Shown here: positions 30,694-37,323 of the stretch, one piece after another
How the letters are laid out: every line of letters begins with the position of its first letter
Numbering within the stretch: position 1 is the first letter of the stretch
IMG/VR virus record: IMGVR_UViG_3300049846_001677
Location: 1-37,477 of that record
Direction: 5' to 3' (one strand)
DNA: 37,477 nt
DNA from: a virus
Position numbers and translations under genes: made by a program
Notes under the pieces: model-generated
What the model saw: the letters and a program-made list of their open reading frames with translations, nothing else
Databases searched by the model: none
What the model was told of the DNA's origin: nothing

Positions 30694-31065
30694 TTAGCTC
30701 ATCGGCTCCTCCTCCCACGGCAGCGGCACGTGGACTGGGATACGGCCGATGATGTTGTCCATCACCGCGCGCATCTCAGCGCGCCAGCCATCCTCCATGA
30801 TGTCGAGGAACCGCTCGGCCCAGACGCGGTCACACACCGCGGCAATCACGCCCGCTTGGAATCCCGCCCGCCAAACCATGGCGTTGACGACAGCAGGCGC
30901 GAACGCCGGGGCGACAGACAGGGCGAACGCCGCTATCTCCGCGGCGTTGGCACGGACAGACGCCATGGCCATCGACGCCAAACGCCCTGCAATCGCACGC
31001 CGCAGCTCGTCCAGTTCGTCCACCGCGTCCGCAATGGCCGCGGCCTCTTCCAAGATGTCAGTCAT
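30694..31065 (-). CDS. Early helical protein of unknown function
   Basis: 123 aa from ATG 31065, with GAGGAGG seven bases upstream and four-base overlap with the previous gene. Helical and Ala-rich (ILEEAAAIADAVDELDELRR, MAMASVRANAAEIAAFALSV, APAVVNAMVWRAGFQAGVIA), ending in IPVHVPLPWEEEPMS. Two helices are hydrophobic enough to be membrane-associated, but Arg and Glu residues argue for a helical bundle. No family is recognised. Confidence 0.65.
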   Translation of the reverse strand: MTDILEEAAAIADAVDELDELRRAIAGRLASMAMASVRANAAEIAAFALSVAPAFAPAVVNAMVWRAGFQAGVIAAVCDRVWAERFLDIMEDGWRAEMRAVMDNIIGRIPVHVPLPWEEEPMS

Positions 31066-31226
31066 CCCCGTGCCTCCTCGTACTGGGCTCGCGTGCGCCT
31101 GATGACCCATGACGCCTTACGCGTGGCGTTGGCGCCGCCGTGAAGGAGGCAGTAGACCTCCCCCTTGATATCGACTCCCCGGTACCGGCACGGCTCACCC
31201 TTGGCCGTGTACGCTTGGCACAGCAT
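31062..31226 (-). CDS. Small Cys/His zinc-finger-like protein (CxnC...CxxH)
   Basis: 54 aa. ATG 31226 shares its A with the preceding TAA. MLCQAYTAKGEPCRYRG ... GEVYCLLHGGANATRK matches a small phage zinc-binding pattern in which C-x(9)-C ... C-x2-H is followed by GG. The end is helical and basic (WVIRRTRAQYEEARG). Likely binds zinc; role unknown. Confidence 0.65.
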   Translation of the reverse strand: MLCQAYTAKGEPCRYRGVDIKGEVYCLLHGGANATRKASWVIRRTRAQYEEARG

Positions 31227-31642
31227 TACTTCACCTCGGCTAGTTGGTCTGCCAGCGACCTAACCTCTTTGGTCACGTACTGGATGTCCCGATAGATATC
31301 CCCTTGGATGGCAAAGCCTTCCTCATAATCGCGCGGGACAAGGTCAAAAGCGTGGTCGCACTCAAACCCGAACCACCAGACATTGTCTGGCGAACCCGGC
31401 TCCGGTCGGTGGCAGATGCCGTTTCCCTCATCTCCGTCGCAATGCGCCGCATAGGTCAGCCCGCCGTGCACTTCGACGTTGTAAACGGGCTCATCGCTGT
31501 ATCCGCGCTCGAACCAAGGATGGGACGGCGGAACAGCCACATAACCGCAGAGAAACCCCGCGCGGGCGCGGCGGATTAGGCATGGGTACCCCGTGGATGC
31601 GTCCACCCATGCGACGCGATTCGGTTCAGATTTCCACTGCAT
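31226..31642 (-). CDS. Conserved phage hypothetical protein
   Basis: 138 aa from ATG 31642, overlapping the upstream TGA (TGATG). The segment NVWWFGFECDHAFDLVPRDY and the end YRDIQYVTKEVRSLADQLAE follow a pattern seen in many phage hypothetical proteins (W(F)GFDC(A)HA.DL.P ... YRDI.YV..E...LA.QL). The function is not known. The sequence GYPCLIRRARAGFLCGYVAV suggests a beta-rich first half. Confidence 0.75.
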   Translation of the reverse strand: MQWKSEPNRVAWVDASTGYPCLIRRARAGFLCGYVAVPPSHPWFERGYSDEPVYNVEVHGGLTYAAHCDGDEGNGICHRPEPGSPDNVWWFGFECDHAFDLVPRDYEEGFAIQGDIYRDIQYVTKEVRSLADQLAEVK

Positions 31643-32145
31643 CACTTCACCTCCGGTGCTGGCACGAGGGCCTCGGCGACCTCGACCCATTGGCTCGACG
31701 TGTAGGTGATGGCGCGCCGGATAGCGTCACCGATGGGGTCTTGCGGGAGCGCTGACGCCTTCCACGACGACACAGCCGGGAGGATGTCCTGGAGGATGTC
31801 GAGCGCGGCCCTTGAGCCGAGCACGTCCAGCGCGTGGATGATGTCCGGCGAATCCTCCAGCCACGCAATCACCCGGCCAGCGTCAAACTTCTGGCTCGAC
31901 GAATCCCGGATGCGCCACTTGAGCCCGTCGTCGGACTGCATGTAAACCATGGGTGCGACGCCCGCCTCTTTCATCTTGGCGCGGACAACGGGCTGTATCT
32001 TGGCAACCTCCTTGGCCCAGCCGTTCTGGTTTCGGCGGGCATCGTAGAGCCGCCGGACAAGCGCTTCGAGGCTGGCATCGACCGCGAGCAGTTCACCGCT
32101 GTCCTCGTCCACCCAATTCCCGTGCTCGTCTTGGATGGCGCTCAT
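31642..32145 (-). CDS. Early protein of unknown function
   Basis: 167 aa from ATG 32145 (ATGA overlap). N-terminus NWVDEDSGELLAVDASLEALV; the middle AKMKEAGVAPMVYMQSDDGL is mixed; the C-terminal half is helical (HALDVLGSRAALDILQDILP, DPIGDAIRRAITYTSSQWVE). No motif is recognised. Located mid-operon between two zinc-type proteins and the conserved hypothetical. Confidence 0.65.
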   Translation of the reverse strand: MSAIQDEHGNWVDEDSGELLAVDASLEALVRRLYDARRNQNGWAKEVAKIQPVVRAKMKEAGVAPMVYMQSDDGLKWRIRDSSSQKFDAGRVIAWLEDSPDIIHALDVLGSRAALDILQDILPAVSSWKASALPQDPIGDAIRRAITYTSSQWVEVAEALVPAPEVK

Positions 32146-32282
32146 GCGTGACGCTCCCGTCGGCAAGAAGTACACCGGTACATCTGGTTTTCGGGGACGC
32201 TCTTCATCGCGTTGTGGACGCGCTTGTTGAGGCCATACCGCTCATCCTGGAAAGCGTTCTTGCAAGAGCATTCGAGAATCAC
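32142..32282 (-). CDS. Small zinc-ribbon protein
   Basis: 46 aa from GTG 32282 (GGAGGGAG five bases upstream, GTGA overlap with the previous stop). CSCKNAFQDERYGLNKRVHN ... YRCTSCRRER has two Cys pairs and the FQDxRYGxxxRVHN motif known from many phage small proteins. It probably binds one zinc ion. An ATG at 32297 would add five residues but has a poorer Shine-Dalgarno position. Confidence 0.75.
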   Translation of the reverse strand: MILECSCKNAFQDERYGLNKRVHNAMKSVPENQMYRCTSCRRERHA

Positions 32283-32527
32283 TGTGTCTCCCTCCATTCC
32301 TTGAGAGCCTTCCGGCCCGTTGGCGTAAGCACGACGCTGCGGACAACGCGTGCGTTCATCGTGAGTAGTCCCCTGTCCCGGCCACGGCGAAGGTGGTAGC
32401 GGGCCGTCGATGCGTGTCGCACCCCGAGCCCGGCCGCCACCTCGTCCATGGTCGGCGGGAACACATGCTGGCGCTGGTAGCGGTCCACCACGTCGAGCGC
32501 CCGCATCCAACCCGGCACACGTTTCAT
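32279..32527 (-). CDS. LexA-type winged-helix DNA-binding protein
   Basis: 82 aa from ATG 32527 (GGAGGGC two bases upstream). WMRALDVVDRYQRQHVFPPT, MDEVAAGLGVRHASTARYHL and RRGRDRGLLTMNARVVRSVV follow the LexA N-terminal winged-helix fold, in which the second helix-turn-helix contacts DNA. There is no C-terminal protease domain. It is the first gene of the minus-strand operon, just downstream of the paired promoters, and is a good candidate to regulate them. Confidence 0.7.
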   Translation of the reverse strand: MKRVPGWMRALDVVDRYQRQHVFPPTMDEVAAGLGVRHASTARYHLRRGRDRGLLTMNARVVRSVVLTPTGRKALKEWRETQ

Positions 32528-32559
32528 CTGCCCTCCGTCGCGCTGGTTGCGCAGCCCGA

Positions 32560-32588
32560 ACCATAGGGCCGCCGCGAAAATAATGCAA
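32560..32588 (-). promoter_or_regulatory. Promoter for the minus-strand operon
   Basis: Minus strand -35 TTGCAT (32588-32583) and -10 TATGGT (32565-32560) with a 17-base spacer. Transcription would start about 25 bases before the LexA-like gene. The -35 is half of a perfect inverted repeat shared with the opposite promoter. Confidence 0.55.
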
Positions 32589-32600
32589 CCCCTCTTGCAT
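32583..32600. promoter_or_regulatory. Inverted repeat formed by two -35 boxes, candidate operator
   Basis: ATGCAA (32583-32588) and TTGCAT (32595-32600) are perfect inverted repeats separated by CCCCTC. Each arm is also a predicted -35 box of the divergent promoters. A dimeric regulator bound here, perhaps the LexA-like protein made from the adjacent gene, would block or exchange both promoters. Confidence 0.55.
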
Positions 32601-32622
32601 GTTTTTGGCAGAGGCGTATCAT
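32595..32622 (+). promoter_or_regulatory. Promoter for the plus-strand operon
   Basis: -35 TTGCAT (32595-32600), 16-base spacer, -10 TATCAT (32617-32622; five of six matches). Transcription would start near 32629, about 34 bases before the ATG at 32663, which has AAGGAGG at a good distance. Confidence 0.6.
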
Positions 32623-32662
32623 CCAACCCGCGCCCCAGCCAGGGGCAAGGAGGTTCGGATAC

Positions 32663-32892
32663 ATGGAAGCCTTGAGAACGATGCGCGATGGATGGGCGGT
32701 ATTTGATTCCATCCGACCCGCGTCTTACTGGGTGGCAAGCAGAGGTGTCAGCGCCGACGTTGAGCGGCTCTCTGAGTCATCGTGGATTGCCCGCTGCCTC
32801 ATCATCGGCCCGAATACGGCCACTTTATCGCCAAGCACGACAACCACGATGACGAAAACTACGATGAATGGCTCCGCCGGGAGGTGCGCTGA
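32663..32892 (+). CDS. Small early protein, apparent -1 frame change
   Basis: ATG 32663 has a strong AAGGAGG nine bases upstream. The reading frame is natural for about 49 codons (MEALRTMRDGWAVFDSIRPA ... SWIARCLIIGP) and then becomes Thr-rich and implausible. One base back, from 32812, a frame reads EYGHFIAKHDNHDDENYDEW then LRREVR and stops at 32890-32892, two bases before the next ATG. A -1 shift near 32805-32812 joins them into 75 residues. A separate GTG (32782) gene of 36 codons is the alternative. It could be a real programmed shift, a mutation or a sequencing error. Confidence 0.5.
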
Positions 32893-32894
32893 AA

Positions 32895-33197
32895 ATGACC
32901 CCAACCGTGCTCCAGGTCAACCCTGACATCCGCATGGAATGGGACGGCGGCCAGGTCATCATGACCAGGCGCGTCACACGCACGCCGAAGGGCAAGGAAA
33001 AGGGCGGCGCCCACGATTACGAGGCATGGGACCTCATCGGGTACTACTCCGGCTTCCCGGCCGCGGCCAAGAAGCTGCTCGACCTGGGAATCGGCCAGAT
33101 GGGCACCGTCACGGTGGCCCAGTTCATCGCGCATTCTGAGCGCATCGCGAAAGAGGTTCGCGAGTCCGTGGCCAAGGCGCTGGAGGGGAAGGCGTGA
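32895..33197 (+). CDS. Conserved early protein
   Basis: 100 aa from ATG 32895 (GGGAGGTG ten bases upstream, inside the previous gene's end). MTPTVLQVNPDIRMEWDGGQ and VIMTRRVTRTPKGKEKGGAH are strands; DLIGYYSGFPAAAKKLLDLG and VAQFIAHSERIAKEVRESVA are helices. The arrangement resembles small conserved phage proteins preceding recombination genes. Function unknown. Its stop overlaps the next GTG start. Confidence 0.7.
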   Translation: MTPTVLQVNPDIRMEWDGGQVIMTRRVTRTPKGKEKGGAHDYEAWDLIGYYSGFPAAAKKLLDLGIGQMGTVTVAQFIAHSERIAKEVRESVAKALEGKA

Positions 33198-33400
33198 AAA
33201 TCATGCTGGTGGCAGAGTGCCAGATTTGCCTGCGTCGGGAGCCCATCAACCCCGACAGGAAGCTGTGGTGGCAATCCCGTCCGTACTGTATCACCTGTGA
33301 GGTGGACTTTGCCGATGCGCTTGCGCGGCTTGTAACCGGTGACCCGCATGCGGAAGCGGTGGCGCAGAAGCTGTGGCAATGGGAGGTGCGCCGTGACTGA
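33194..33400 (+). CDS. Small zinc-ribbon protein
   Basis: 68 aa from GTG 33194 (GTGA overlap). CQICLRREPINPDRKLWWQS and YCITCEVDFADALARLV hold two CxxC pairs, a one-zinc ribbon, followed by a helix (AEAVAQKLWQWEVRR). It overlaps the annealing-protein gene by eight bases and may act with it, but this is inference. Confidence 0.65.
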   Translation: MKIMLVAECQICLRREPINPDRKLWWQSRPYCITCEVDFADALARLVTGDPHAEAVAQKLWQWEVRRD

Positions 33401-34259
33401 GCCTATCGAGGTTGCCCCGCACAAGGACGTGTACGAGGCGATGGCGGCGGCCATGCACGATTGTGGCTACGTGGAGAAAGGCCGCCGAATGGTGCCGGAT
33501 GGGCGTGGCGGAATGAAAGACGCGCTCGGGTACAGCTTTGCGAGTGAGCGAGCTGTCCTTGAAGAAGTCCGCCCAGCGTTTATCCGACACGGGCTGGTTG
33601 CCTTCGTGGCGGGATACGAGCGCCTGGACATCACCGAGCATGAGCGCACCAACAACTACGGCAAAGAGCAGGTCATCACCACTGCGCGAGCCATCGTCCA
33701 AGTCCGTATCCTCCACGGCCAGAGCGGGACGCACCTCGATGTGTTCGACCTTGGGGAAGGCGCAGACTTCGGGGACAAAGCGCTCGGCAAAGTGACCACG
33801 TACGCTTTCAAGGGCGCGCTTCGCCGGGCAATGATGCTTGTCACAGGTGACGACCCGGACGAGACGCCCTCATCCGAGTACGAACGCGAGCCAGACCAGC
33901 AACGACGACCACCAGCGCAACGCCAGCAACAGCGCCCCAAGGCCGAGCCGCCACCGCGCCCAAGCCTCGCCGACCGCATGGCCGACGTGGTGCCCGAAGC
34001 CGCGACCGCGGAGACGTGGCAGTTCCCAGACCCAAAGTCCGTGCAGGAATACGTGCTTGAGGTCCGCATGGGGCCATTCGAGGACAAGGAAACGCGGGCC
34101 GCAGCTTGGGCGCGCTTCATCGCATCGTTCAAAGGGGAGCTTAAACGCAAGGGCATCGACGGCAACTTTGCCGAGTGCATGGAAGCCATGAAGGAAGCCG
34201 ATGGCGACGCGGGGCTCTTCCGCGTCATCGACCAGGCCATCAAGGACGCGATGAAATGA
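33393..34259 (+). CDS. erf: ERF-family single-strand annealing protein
   Basis: 288 aa from GTG 33393, with GGAGGTG four bases upstream. Residues 10-150 match the ERF domain: KDVYEAMAAAMHDCGYVEKG, YSFASERAVLEEVRPAFIRH, GLVAFVAGYERLDI, TARAIVQVRILHG and the signature DKALGKVTTYAFKGALRRAM with DDPDE. ERF proteins anneal complementary single strands in phage recombination and replication repair. Residues 160-205 are a Gln/Arg/Pro-rich linker, and residues about 205-288 form a helical C-terminal domain (WARFIASFKGELKRKGIDGN). Its neighbours are small zinc proteins. A partner exonuclease is not seen in the window. Confidence 0.88.
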   Translation: MTEPIEVAPHKDVYEAMAAAMHDCGYVEKGRRMVPDGRGGMKDALGYSFASERAVLEEVRPAFIRHGLVAFVAGYERLDITEHERTNNYGKEQVITTARAIVQVRILHGQSGTHLDVFDLGEGADFGDKALGKVTTYAFKGALRRAMMLVTGDDPDETPSSEYEREPDQQRRPPAQRQQQRPKAEPPPRPSLADRMADVVPEAATAETWQFPDPKSVQEYVLEVRMGPFEDKETRAAAWARFIASFKGELKRKGIDGNFAECMEAMKEADGDAGLFRVIDQAIKDAMK

Positions 34260-34597
34260 AGTGCCGGCGCTGTACCCGTACGCCGCTGGTCGCGCATGGC
34301 GAAGCTTGGTGCATCGTCCATGGCACCGTCTACGAGCTCCAGCCCATCCCGCCAGAAGGGATAGGCTCGGCGCGGCAGCACGGGTACACGCCTGCCCGCA
34401 TCAGCAACCGCGACCGCCGCATCTTGGCGGGAGAGGTGCCCGACGATTGGGGCTTTGAAGAGAGACTGGAGGGAGAGATTCTGGAAGCACCATCGGGCCT
34501 AGATGACGTGGCCCTACTCGACCACCTCGCCAAGCGCCTGGACGCGAGCCCGCGTGCAGTGCTGCGCCTACTCCGAAGGAGCGCAAAGAACGCATGA
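34256..34597 (+). CDS. Zinc-knuckle early protein
   Basis: 113 aa from ATG 34256 (overlap with the erf stop). MKCRRCTRTPLVAHGEAWCI and VHGTVYELQ give C-x2-C ... C-x2-H, a zinc knuckle. The C-terminal part is helical (DDVALLDHLAKRLDASPRAV, LRLLRRSAKNA), possibly a small HTH. Role unknown; coupling to erf suggests DNA metabolism. Confidence 0.65.
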   Translation: MKCRRCTRTPLVAHGEAWCIVHGTVYELQPIPPEGIGSARQHGYTPARISNRDRRILAGEVPDDWGFEERLEGEILEAPSGLDDVALLDHLAKRLDASPRAVLRLLRRSAKNA

Positions 34598-34794
34598 CCG
34601 GACAACAACCACAACTCCCTGGCGTCCAACCATGGGACAAAGCAGAGGATGCCCCCGGCGGCGATAGGGCTCGTGCCAAGGGATGCCAGTGCCCCATAGA
34701 CGAGAACGGGCAGCGTTACAGAGGGCTCCGGGGATGGATTATCGTCCTCAGTTGCCCCGTCCACGCCGCGCCTAAGGCACTCGACGATGAGTAA
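34594..34794 (+). CDS. Small Cys-containing early protein
   Basis: 66 aa, ATGA overlap with the previous gene. CQCPIDENGQRYRGLRGWII and VLSCPVHA give a C-x-C ... C-x2-H pattern after a Pro/Asp-rich start (QQPQLPGVQPWDKAEDAPGG). Could bind zinc. The family is not recognised. Confidence 0.6.
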   Translation: MTGQQPQLPGVQPWDKAEDAPGGDRARAKGCQCPIDENGQRYRGLRGWIIVLSCPVHAAPKALDDE

Positions 34795-35065
34795 GTGGCC
34801 CAAAGCCTACCTTCGCCGCCCAGTCATGGTAACGGCCATCCGGTACACAGCCGAGACCTGCGCGCAACTCTGCGATACCTGGCTCAGCGACCCGCACACT
34901 CCAGATGACGACTGTGGAAACGTTGTGCTGCTCATTCCTACCCGCTCGGGCCATCTGAAAGACTGTGCCCCTGGGGAATGGGTTGTCCGCGACGCCGCTG
35001 GGAATCTCTCCGTGTGGAAACACAAACGATTCAAGGCCGCGTTTGAGGCGGTGTCCGATGAGTAA
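34787..35065 (+). CDS. Conserved phage hypothetical (PGxWVVRD motif)
   Basis: 92 aa. The middle VNLLIPTRSGHLKDCAPGEW-like segment (here VVLLIPTRSGHLKDCAPGEW) followed by VVRDAAGNLSVWKHKRFKAA matches a common small phage protein in which a Gly-Asp/Glu-Trp turn precedes two strands and a final F.A.YE-like helix. The function of that family is unknown. It overlaps its neighbours by eight bases on each side. Confidence 0.7.
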   Translation: MSKWPKAYLRRPVMVTAIRYTAETCAQLCDTWLSDPHTPDDDCGNVVLLIPTRSGHLKDCAPGEWVVRDAAGNLSVWKHKRFKAAFEAVSDE

Positions 35066-35291
35066 GGTGCCGCCAAAGGCTGCTACGCGCGTCCTGGAGA
35101 CCTACAGCGGCCAATTCCAACCATGCACGCACCACTGGGTCATCGAGACGCCAGCGGGCCCTACCAGCGAAGGCCAGTGCAAGAAGTGCGGGGCTCAGCG
35201 CAACGACTTCGCGAACTGGGTCGAGAAGGACTACTTCCGCGACAACGAGACTGGCCTGACGTTCAAGGGCCAGTGGCAAGGGAGGTTGTGA
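35058..35291 (+). CDS. Small zinc-binding phage protein (HHW...CxxCG)
   Basis: 77 aa from ATG 35058. CTHHWVIETPAGPTSEGQCK-KCGAQRNDFANW is a pattern found in small phage and actinobacterial proteins: Cys-His followed by a CxxC pair, probably one zinc. The C-terminus is charged (DYFRDNETGLTFKGQWQGRL). The function is unknown. Confidence 0.7.
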   Translation: MSKVPPKAATRVLETYSGQFQPCTHHWVIETPAGPTSEGQCKKCGAQRNDFANWVEKDYFRDNETGLTFKGQWQGRL

Positions 35292-35533
35292 TGGACGAGG
35301 ACGATATCCGCGCGGCGCTCATGGAGCACCTCATGGCATTCGCTCAAGGGCTCTCGCGGGAACAGCTCGACATTGTCGTGCGCATGGCGATAGACCTGTC
35401 CCACCACGGCGTCGAGCCGAACGCAGCGAAGGAGGCACTTACTCGTCTTTGCTGTTTGGGTCACGCCGTGAACCTCATGCTCCGGGCGGTTCGGGCACTG
35501 ACCATCGCCCTGGCCGCGGAGTCACAGCCATGA
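35291..35533 (+). CDS. Early helical protein carrying the 29-bp repeat
   Basis: 80 aa from ATG 35291 (TGATG overlap, GGGAGG eight bases upstream). Helical (IRAALMEHLMAFAQGLSREQ, LDIVVRMAIDLSHHGVEPNA). Residues about 50-60 (TRLCCLGHAV) are encoded by the 29-bp stretch identical to terL DNA in the same strand orientation, so these residues derive from the antisense frame of terL. The family is unknown. The plus-strand mRNA is thus complementary to the minus-strand terL mRNA over 29 bases. Confidence 0.7.
   Translation: MDEDDIRAALMEHLMAFAQGLSREQLDIVVRMAIDLSHHGVEPNAAKEALTRLCCLGHAVNLMLRAVRALTIALAAESQP
35440..35468 (+). repeat. 29-bp exact direct repeat, copy 2 (antisense to terL mRNA)
   Basis: Identical to 23480-23508 over 29 bases, with different flanks. 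It lies in the reading frame of the 80-aa gene without breaking it. Transcription here is on the plus strand, so the RNA would pair perfectly with the terL message. Confidence 0.95.
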
Positions 35534-36009
35534 CCATCCAACTTCACCCCGAAGCGCGCTCGGTCGGCGGGGCGCGGTACCAGAAGAATCGCCACCGGGC
35601 TACGCGCTCGCAGCATCGCCTCGCGAGCTTCCTGACTCATCAGCGTTTCCCGCCTTCGGCCATCGCCGTACTTGTGAACCGGTCGCGGACGTGGGTGGTG
35701 GAAAACATGGCAGAGGAACGGGTTCGTGCTTGGGTAGCCACGACCCCAATGCCTGAGGTCCGTAAGCCACTGACTGTGAGCGAGGCGACATTGTGGGCGC
35801 GGCTTGCCCGAGACGCTGGGCAACCGGTATCCCACACAGCCTTGGTTCAGGCGTTGGGGGGGGCCACCTACGAAGGGTGGGCCGACCCGTATACCTGCCG
35901 CACGCACATATGGAACCTTCGCCGCAAAGGATGGCCTGTCCGCAGCGCTGGCCACGGTGCCGGGTACGTGGTGCCGGCATCCGCAAAGGGTGTGCCATGG
36001 CGCTCCTGA
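35530..36009 (+). CDS. DNA-binding protein with OmpR/PhoB-like winged helix
   Basis: 159 aa from ATG 35530 (ATGA overlap). The N-terminus is basic, with a possible HTH (FPPSAIAVLVNRSRTWVVEN). Residues 95-155 match the PhoB-type winged helix: LARDAGQPVSHTALVQALGG, TCRTHIWNLRRKGWPVRS, and the closing GHGAGYVV, equivalent to the G.GY wing of that family. No receiver domain is present. It is probably a phage transcription regulator. Confidence 0.7.
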   Translation: MTIQLHPEARSVGGARYQKNRHRATRSQHRLASFLTHQRFPPSAIAVLVNRSRTWVVENMAEERVRAWVATTPMPEVRKPLTVSEATLWARLARDAGQPVSHTALVQALGGATYEGWADPYTCRTHIWNLRRKGWPVRSAGHGAGYVVPASAKGVPWRS

Positions 36010-36248
36010 CAGAGCAGGAAGTTAAGTCATCGAGGTTGCTTGGGCTGGCGTTCATCCTCACCGAACGCTGGTTTTCGACGAGAGAACTGGCGGAGAGAGC
36101 GGGGACGGCACAGCGCACCGCTCAGCGTGACATCATCGCGCTGAGCCGCATGTTTCCAGTCGAAGAGCGAGACGGTCGCAGCAGGTGGGAGCCACCTCGC
36201 TACCACATCCCAAAGAGCGCACTCAGGAGGTACAGAGATGGAGTTTGA
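35997..36248 (+). CDS. HTH regulator (DeoR/HTH_11-like)
   Basis: 83 aa from ATG 35997, with AAAGGG six bases upstream; it overlaps the previous gene by 13 bases. LLGLAFILTERWFSTRELAE, RAGTAQRTAQRDIIALSRMF and PVEERDGRSRWEPPRYHIPK form a winged helix in which the second helix aligns with the recognition helix (TAQRDI). Common as the N-terminal DNA-binding part of WYL/DeoR proteins; here no effector domain follows. Likely a regulator of phage or host promoters. Confidence 0.7.
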   Translation: MALLTEQEVKSSRLLGLAFILTERWFSTRELAERAGTAQRTAQRDIIALSRMFPVEERDGRSRWEPPRYHIPKSALRRYRDGV

Positions 36249-36606
36249 ACCATACACGGTCACGGTGACGGTCGAGACGGACAACCACAGTTTTGGGCAT
36301 CGGCGGACTGCCACTCGATTCAACAACCGGACACTATGCTTCGCGACGACAGCCGCCACCGAACCCGGAGCCCGCGCCAATCACGCCGTCGCGTGCCAGA
36401 AATACGGACTCCGCAACGTCTGGCCCGTCAGCGAGGGGGAACTTTCGATATCCACACAGACATGGGTGTGCGACGTAGAGGAAGGGTGGGCCACAACCGT
36501 GTGGCGCGTAGGGAGTTCTTCCGTGGTACTCACCTGCTTCTGGCCCACCGAGGCCGAAGCCGCCGAAGGGCACAAGGCGGTCGCCCGAAGGTACGGCGCG
36601 CTGTGA
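36238..36606 (+). CDS. Early protein of unknown function
   Basis: 122 aa from ATG 36238 (AGGAGGT six bases upstream). The first half alternates strands (YTVTVTVETDNHSFGHRRTA, TRFNNRTLCFATTAATEPGA), followed by a helix with Cys (NHAVACQKYGLRNVWPV) and a beta C-terminus (STQTWVCDVEEGWATTVWRV). No family is recognised. Coupled by overlap to both neighbours. Confidence 0.65.
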   Translation: MEFEPYTVTVTVETDNHSFGHRRTATRFNNRTLCFATTAATEPGARANHAVACQKYGLRNVWPVSEGELSISTQTWVCDVEEGWATTVWRVGSSSVVLTCFWPTEAEAAEGHKAVARRYGAL

Positions 36607-36953
36607 AACTGGCTCACCAATGTGGGGAATTTTGGTCAGCAGAGCATGGCGCGTTCTTCTGCCCTGGCTGCGACGCCGTAAAACAGCATCGCGACGACCT
36701 GATGACGCTCATCGACGCAGTTCAGTGTCTCGTCAACCGGGCGATGCCTCCGGACCGCTCAGATTTCGAATTTCTCCACCACTGGGCGCATTGGATGGAG
36801 ACCGGGGAAAGCCCGGAGCCTTCGCTTGCCAAGGCGCTGCGCGAATGGGCAGAGGACATCGCGTCGACGTTCCGCTCATGGCCACCGCACCATGTTTCCC
36901 GAGACATCGCGCGGCGGCTTGAAGACATCGTGAGGGGGTACAGCGATGACTGA
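36603..36953 (+). CDS. Helical early protein with small Cys cluster
   Basis: 116 aa from GTG 36603 (GTGA overlap). The start KLAHQCGEFWSAEHGAFFCP-GCDAVKQ has three Cys and two His that could bind zinc. The rest is helical (DDLMTLIDAVQCLVNRAMPP, LREWAEDIASTFRSWPPHHV, ARRLEDIVRGYSDD). Function unknown. Confidence 0.65.
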   Translation: MKLAHQCGEFWSAEHGAFFCPGCDAVKQHRDDLMTLIDAVQCLVNRAMPPDRSDFEFLHHWAHWMETGESPEPSLAKALREWAEDIASTFRSWPPHHVSRDIARRLEDIVRGYSDD

Positions 36954-37323
36954 CACAGACCCCGAGTTCATCCTCCGCGTCCTTCGCGCAGTGGCCCCAG
37001 AGAACACTGACGACCTGTGGTGGCGCTGCGACGGTACCTACGGGCCGGTGACGTTCTTCATCACGTGCAACGACGAGTTCTACCCTGGCGGTGACTGCGA
37101 GGCGGTCACTCCGGAGAACATCCACATCCTTGAGGCGGCCTACGAGGACTGCCGAAGGATTGCGGACATCGCCGACACGTGGGCGCACACACTCTTTGTC
37201 GCCCGCGTCCGCGGCCAGCGACCGCGGCAGAGGGTCTACCCGAAGACTGCCGCCGGAATTCTCACAGAGTCAGCCGCGAAGGCGCTCAGCGCGCTCTTGG
37301 ATGCTTGCGGGGATGCCAGGTGA
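36946..37323 (+). CDS. Conserved phage hypothetical protein
   Basis: 125 aa from ATG 36946 (eight-base overlap). ENTDDLWWRCDGTYGPVTFF and ITCNDEFYPGGDCEAVTPEN, followed by LEAAYEDCRRIADIADTWAH and FVARVRGQRPRQRVYP, match a family found in many phages: W(R)C(D)(G) with ND.F..G..D.E.IT.EN. The function is unknown. A Tyr/Cys-rich fold with a helical centre is suggested. Confidence 0.75.
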   Translation: MTDTDPEFILRVLRAVAPENTDDLWWRCDGTYGPVTFFITCNDEFYPGGDCEAVTPENIHILEAAYEDCRRIADIADTWAHTLFVARVRGQRPRQRVYPKTAAGILTESAAKALSALLDACGDAR

